Part shown: one piece after another, positions 62,781 to 64,000 of the stretch
Position numbering within the stretch: position 1 is the first letter of the stretch
Layout of the letters: each line of letters begins with the position of its first letter
Assembly (NCBI RefSeq): GCF_030936135.1
Contig: NC_082596.1
Coordinates: 95,960,449 to 96,024,448 of the forward strand
Source of the DNA: Gavia stellata
Taxonomy: Eukaryota; Chordata; Aves; Gaviiformes; Gaviidae
Direction of reading: 5' to 3'
Length of the DNA: 64,000 nt
Notes under the pieces: model-generated
Database searches by the model: none
What the model was told of the DNA's origin: nothing
What the model saw: only the letters and a program-made list of their open reading frames with translations
Program-made: the position numbers and the translations under genes

Positions 62781-64000
62781 TTTAATTGTTACACTTTGCA
62801 GTTGCCTAGCCTAGCCTGACAGAGAAGCCATCAGATGTGTCCCTTGGGATGTCTTTCCTGTAAGCACCCAGTTTTAGAGACGCCAGAGTCATAGCCAAGA
62901 TTCTGGCAACCAAATTCCTAGCCACAAATCCAAAGATAACTCTCTCTTAATGGCTTGCTATCACTAGTTCAAAACATATGCCGTGCCCGCATTATTTTTG
63001 GCACAGTCCCCGCCTGCTACCATGATGCTCCCCATAATTTGCTCCATACGGCTGCAGAGCTGGAGCTCCGGCATGGCCAGAAGCCTTGGAAGGAAGGCTC
63101 CCGCTGAGTCAGGGACTGCAATACTCTTCTGTAATTACTGCAAGGGGGCGGGGGGGGAAACACTGAGTCACTGGAAACGTTACGGCAGATCGAGAACCAC
63201 CTGTTATTCTAAACTATGTGCTAGACGTTATCTCAGTATTTAGGAGAACTGCAACATATTTAGTCAGGTACGCTTTTCAACAGCAGCTGCATCTGTACAG
63301 GTAAGCTACTCGCCCCAACGCTGCACGGACCTGGCATTTCTTCATTTGCACGGTAAAAGGTAGCAATGTTAAGAGGAGGGATGTACCAAAGAACAGGCAG
63401 GAATACTTCAGGATGTGAGAACGGATATAAAAGGGATACAGCTGTTTCCAAAGTCAGTGTTCTTTTTATAACCAGAAGGGTTATGACCCTGCATGCTTTT
63501 ATTAAGGCAGCAGTAGAACGATTCAGGTGTATGACTGAGGTTTAGGGCTAAGGGTCTAATTTTAGATGGCCTAAATCTGGTGGACCAGAGGATCCAGTCC
63601 CCACGCAGCCCAGGCTGGCTCACCTCACCGCAGCCTCATTAACCCCGGCGGGGTTCAGCAAACGAAACGAAGAGGATCGGAGCCACGGAGAGAGCTGCGC
63701 AGCCTGCCTGCACCGTGGCTACCAACAGCAGCACTCCCTCCATGCTCCCTAAGGGGCCAGCTTGGCCGTAAGTGGTCCTCCAGGTCAGGCTGGCACAGGC
63801 AAAACCATCCTGTTAGTACCCAAAAACCTGCCCGAGAGAGCGGGTGCATGGCCTGCTTGGCCTGCTCCTTTTCCCAGAGCAACCCAACCAGCTGGTCTCT
63901 GCTTCTGCCCACCAGAATTGTGACTTCTGCTACTGCTGCCATGGGAAGCATGCAGGGGGAAGAGTTAATGGTTACGGAGGAGGGTAGCCCCATCCAACGG
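62781..64000. other. Right-edge non-coding sequence
   Basis: Mixed-composition sequence with a short G-run (about 63146-63159). No exon, repeat or RNA gene recognised. Confidence 0.5.

Noticed and set aside
1..64000. CRISPR arrays, bacterial operons, insertion sequences, endogenous retroviral LTRs and tRNA or rRNA genes
   Set aside because: Looked for on both strands. No regularly spaced repeats, no paired LTRs with primer-binding sites and no cloverleaf-type sequence with A and B boxes were recognised.

Overview
This window is vertebrate, almost certainly avian, nuclear DNA. It has long introns with GT-AG splice sites, many short spurious open frames and little coding sequence. Its interspersed repeats are mainly CR1 LINE fragments, which dominate bird genomes, plus a few MIR-like SINE remnants. 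Two CR1 copies are young and share a peculiar T-rich insert in the 3' UTR. That suggests a recently active, possibly neoavian, CR1 subfamily, but the species cannot be named from sequence alone.

The only protein-coding gene I can support is RNF144B (also called IBRDC2 or p53RFP), on the minus strand. All coding exons are present, seven in number, running from the start codon at 60773 down to the stop at 28562. Spliced by eye they give 912 nt, or 303 codons plus stop, the same length as the human protein as I know it. Every junction is GT-AG and in phase. The protein is a RING1-IBR-RING2 E3 ubiquitin ligase with a C-terminal membrane anchor. The first coding exon opens with 24 nt of 5' UTR after a splice acceptor, so at least one non-coding exon and the promoter lie above 60797, probably beyond the window. 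A good poly(A) signal at 26624-26629 suggests a 3' UTR of about 1.95 kb.

Layout: 1-26 kb is non-coding flank downstream of RNF144B (in mammals the gene desert towards ID4). It holds two old CR1 fragments near the left edge, a G20 homopolymer, a perfect short hairpin, CpG-rich clusters at 20.9-22.6 kb, a possible split MIR and several AT-rich unique stretches that could be conserved regulatory elements. From 26.6 to 60.8 kb is the transcribed RNF144B body. Intron 3 (32.3-39.8 kb) is repeat-rich, with three CR1 copies, two of them a highly similar inverted pair. Intron 4 contains a recent 59-bp tandem duplication. Introns 1 and 2 are mostly unique sequence, with one MIR-like SINE. From 60.8 to 64 kb is upstream or 5' intron sequence with a modest CpG-rich patch.

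I found no evidence for a novel multi-gene system. The observations most worth checking are the inverted CR1 pair with its internal T-tract, the translation-start choice in RNF144B, the CpG clusters in the downstream desert and the candidate conserved non-coding stretches.
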